Below, one piece after another: positions 5,531 to 6,329 of a stretch of DNA of 6,329 nucleotides. Below the pieces are notes generated by a model. That model was given only the letters and a program-made list of their open reading frames with translations, was not told the origin of the DNA and ran no database searches. Origin of the DNA: a candidate division FCPU426 bacterium (lineage in GTDB: Bacteria > Oederibacteriota > PGYV01 > Palsa-1178); the NCBI GenBank assembly GCA_003167475.1, contig PMTB01000187.1, positions 1 through 6,329 on the forward strand, written 5' to 3'. The position numbers were made by a program, and so were the translations under genes. The first letter of the stretch is position 1. Each line of letters begins with the position of its first letter.

Positions 5531-6019
5531 ATGGTAAAGGTTTACCTTTCGTTCGGTTCAAACATAGGCAATAGAGCGGCTAACATCAGGACGGCTTTAG
5601 AATTGCTTGGAAAAAAAGGAATAAAGGCGGATAAATTGTCGGGCATGTACGCGACTGAACCTGTTGGGATGAAAAATCAACCTGATTTTTATAACCTTTG
5701 CGCTGAAACCGAGACGGATATCGGCCCGGAACAACTTTTAAAAGCCATAAAAGCCGTCGAACTTTCAATGGGAAGGATAAAAGACGGGCACTGGGGGCCG
5801 CGTATTATAGATATTGACATATTGTTTTATAGTAATATAATAATTAACAGCCCGGGGCTTGTAATTCCACATCCCGAAATAGCTCGGAGAAAGTTTGTAT
5901 TGCAGCCTTTGTCCGAGTTAGCGGGTAACCACACACATCCCGTAAGCAATTTAACCGTAAATGAACTGTTAAATATAGGTAATTTTACCGAGACCACACA
6001 GCGAATAGGTGAATTATGA
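5531..6019 (+). CDS. folK: 2-amino-4-hydroxy-6-hydroxymethyldihydropteridine diphosphokinase (HPPK)
   Basis: Transfers pyrophosphate from ATP to hydroxymethyl-dihydropterin in folate synthesis. At 162 aa it is a single-domain HPPK of normal length. The N-terminus MVKVYLSFGSNIGNR is the family opening, so the ATG at 5531 is right even though no well-spaced ribosome binding site is present. AAGGG at 5525-5529 is only 1 nt away, and the dapL stop lies 4 bp upstream, so translation is probably coupled to dapL. Further motifs: YATEPVGMKNQPDFYN (40-55, pterin site), GRIKDGHWGPRIIDIDILFY (81-100) with the magnesium-binding Asp94 and Asp96, and IPHPEIARRKFVLQPL. The stop codon overlaps the start of the downstream kinase gene by 4 bp (ATGA). 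folB and folP are not in the window. Confidence 0.95.
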   Translation: MVKVYLSFGSNIGNRAANIRTALELLGKKGIKADKLSGMYATEPVGMKNQPDFYNLCAETETDIGPEQLLKAIKAVELSMGRIKDGHWGPRIIDIDILFYSNIIINSPGLVIPHPEIARRKFVLQPLSELAGNHTHPVSNLTVNELLNIGNFTETTQRIGEL

Positions 6020-6329
6020 GCAGGGATTTTCATTACATAGCCATAGAGGGCGTTCTTGGAGTGGGCAAGACCACTTTTGCCAAAATGTTATCCGAGGAAC
6101 TGGAGGCCAAGCTTGTCCTGGAACAGGTTGACAACAATCCATTCCTGGAGAAGTTCTACAAGGAAATGAACACTTTTGCCCTGCAGACACAGTTAACCTT
6201 CCTTTTGAACAGGGCGGTCCAGCAGGAGCCGCTCAAACAGCTTGACTTATTTTCCAAAAGAATAATTGCCGATTACCTCATAGAAAAAGACAGGATCTTC
6301 GCCTATATCACCCTTGGAGAGAACGAACT
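6016..6329 (+). CDS. Deoxynucleoside kinase, N-terminal part (cut by right edge)
   Basis: About 104 codons are present and the frame is still open at the window end. The ATG at 6016 overlaps the folK stop in an ATGA junction, indicating translational coupling. The protein starts MSRDFHYIAIEGVLGVGKTT, with a P-loop G-x-x-G-x-GKTT at residues 12-20 where Lys18 binds the phosphates. NNPFLEKFY, TQLTFLLNRAVQQ and IIADYLIEKDRIFA follow; these match the deoxyadenosine/deoxyguanosine kinase (dNK/TK2-like) family, which uses ATP to phosphorylate salvaged deoxynucleosides. Substrate preference (dA, dG or dC) cannot be decided from this fragment. The pairing of folK with this kinase, as neighbours or as a fusion, is familiar from Bacteroidetes, which supports the call. 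Confidence 0.9.
   Translation, partial: MSRDFHYIAIEGVLGVGKTTFAKMLSEELEAKLVLEQVDNNPFLEKFYKEMNTFALQTQLTFLLNRAVQQEPLKQLDLFSKRIIADYLIEKDRIFAYITLGENE

Overview
The window is one strand-consistent (+) gene cluster for diaminopimelate (DAP) and lysine biosynthesis, followed by the start of a folate/deoxynucleotide pair. Order: lysA (3' end only), dapF, dapA, dapB, a fumarylacetoacetate-hydrolase (FAH) family gene, dapL, folK, and a deoxynucleoside kinase gene cut by the right edge. All visible enzymes keep their diagnostic catalytic motifs, and nothing is frameshifted.

The four dap genes plus lysA carry aspartate semialdehyde + pyruvate to lysine by the one-step aminotransferase route. DapA makes hydroxytetrahydrodipicolinate, DapB reduces it, DapL transaminates tetrahydrodipicolinate directly to LL-DAP, DapF epimerises it to meso-DAP, and LysA decarboxylates that to L-lysine. 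No dapD, dapC or dapE is seen, as expected when dapL is present. meso-DAP would also feed peptidoglycan.

Spacing falls into two classes. lysA-dapF (33 bp), dapL-folK (4 bp) and folK-kinase (4-bp overlap) are tightly packed. The other four gaps (116, 102, 185 and 208 bp) are AT-rich or low-complexity, and each holds short tandem repeats with a period of about 7 bp. Three of the four are folded into long inverted repeats: 32-bp arms before dapA, 18-bp arms with nested hairpins before the FAH gene, and perfect 34-bp arms before dapL. The repeated word differs between gaps (AACACAG, AATTNNN, CCAAAAG) but the period is shared. This is the least explained feature of the window. No convincing sigma-70 promoter or intrinsic terminator was found in these gaps.

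Organism: a bacterium that makes DAP through DapL, with moderate GC, Ile codons dominated by ATA and Arg codons by AGG. The DapL route, the lysA-dapF-dapA-dapB-dapL-folK-kinase order and the codon use suggest an uncultured lineage such as Omnitrophota, Elusimicrobiota or a neighbouring phylum. This is an impression from gene order and style only, held at low to moderate confidence. The enzymes are ordinary; the intergenic repeat architecture and the FAH gene embedded among the dap genes deserve a second look.
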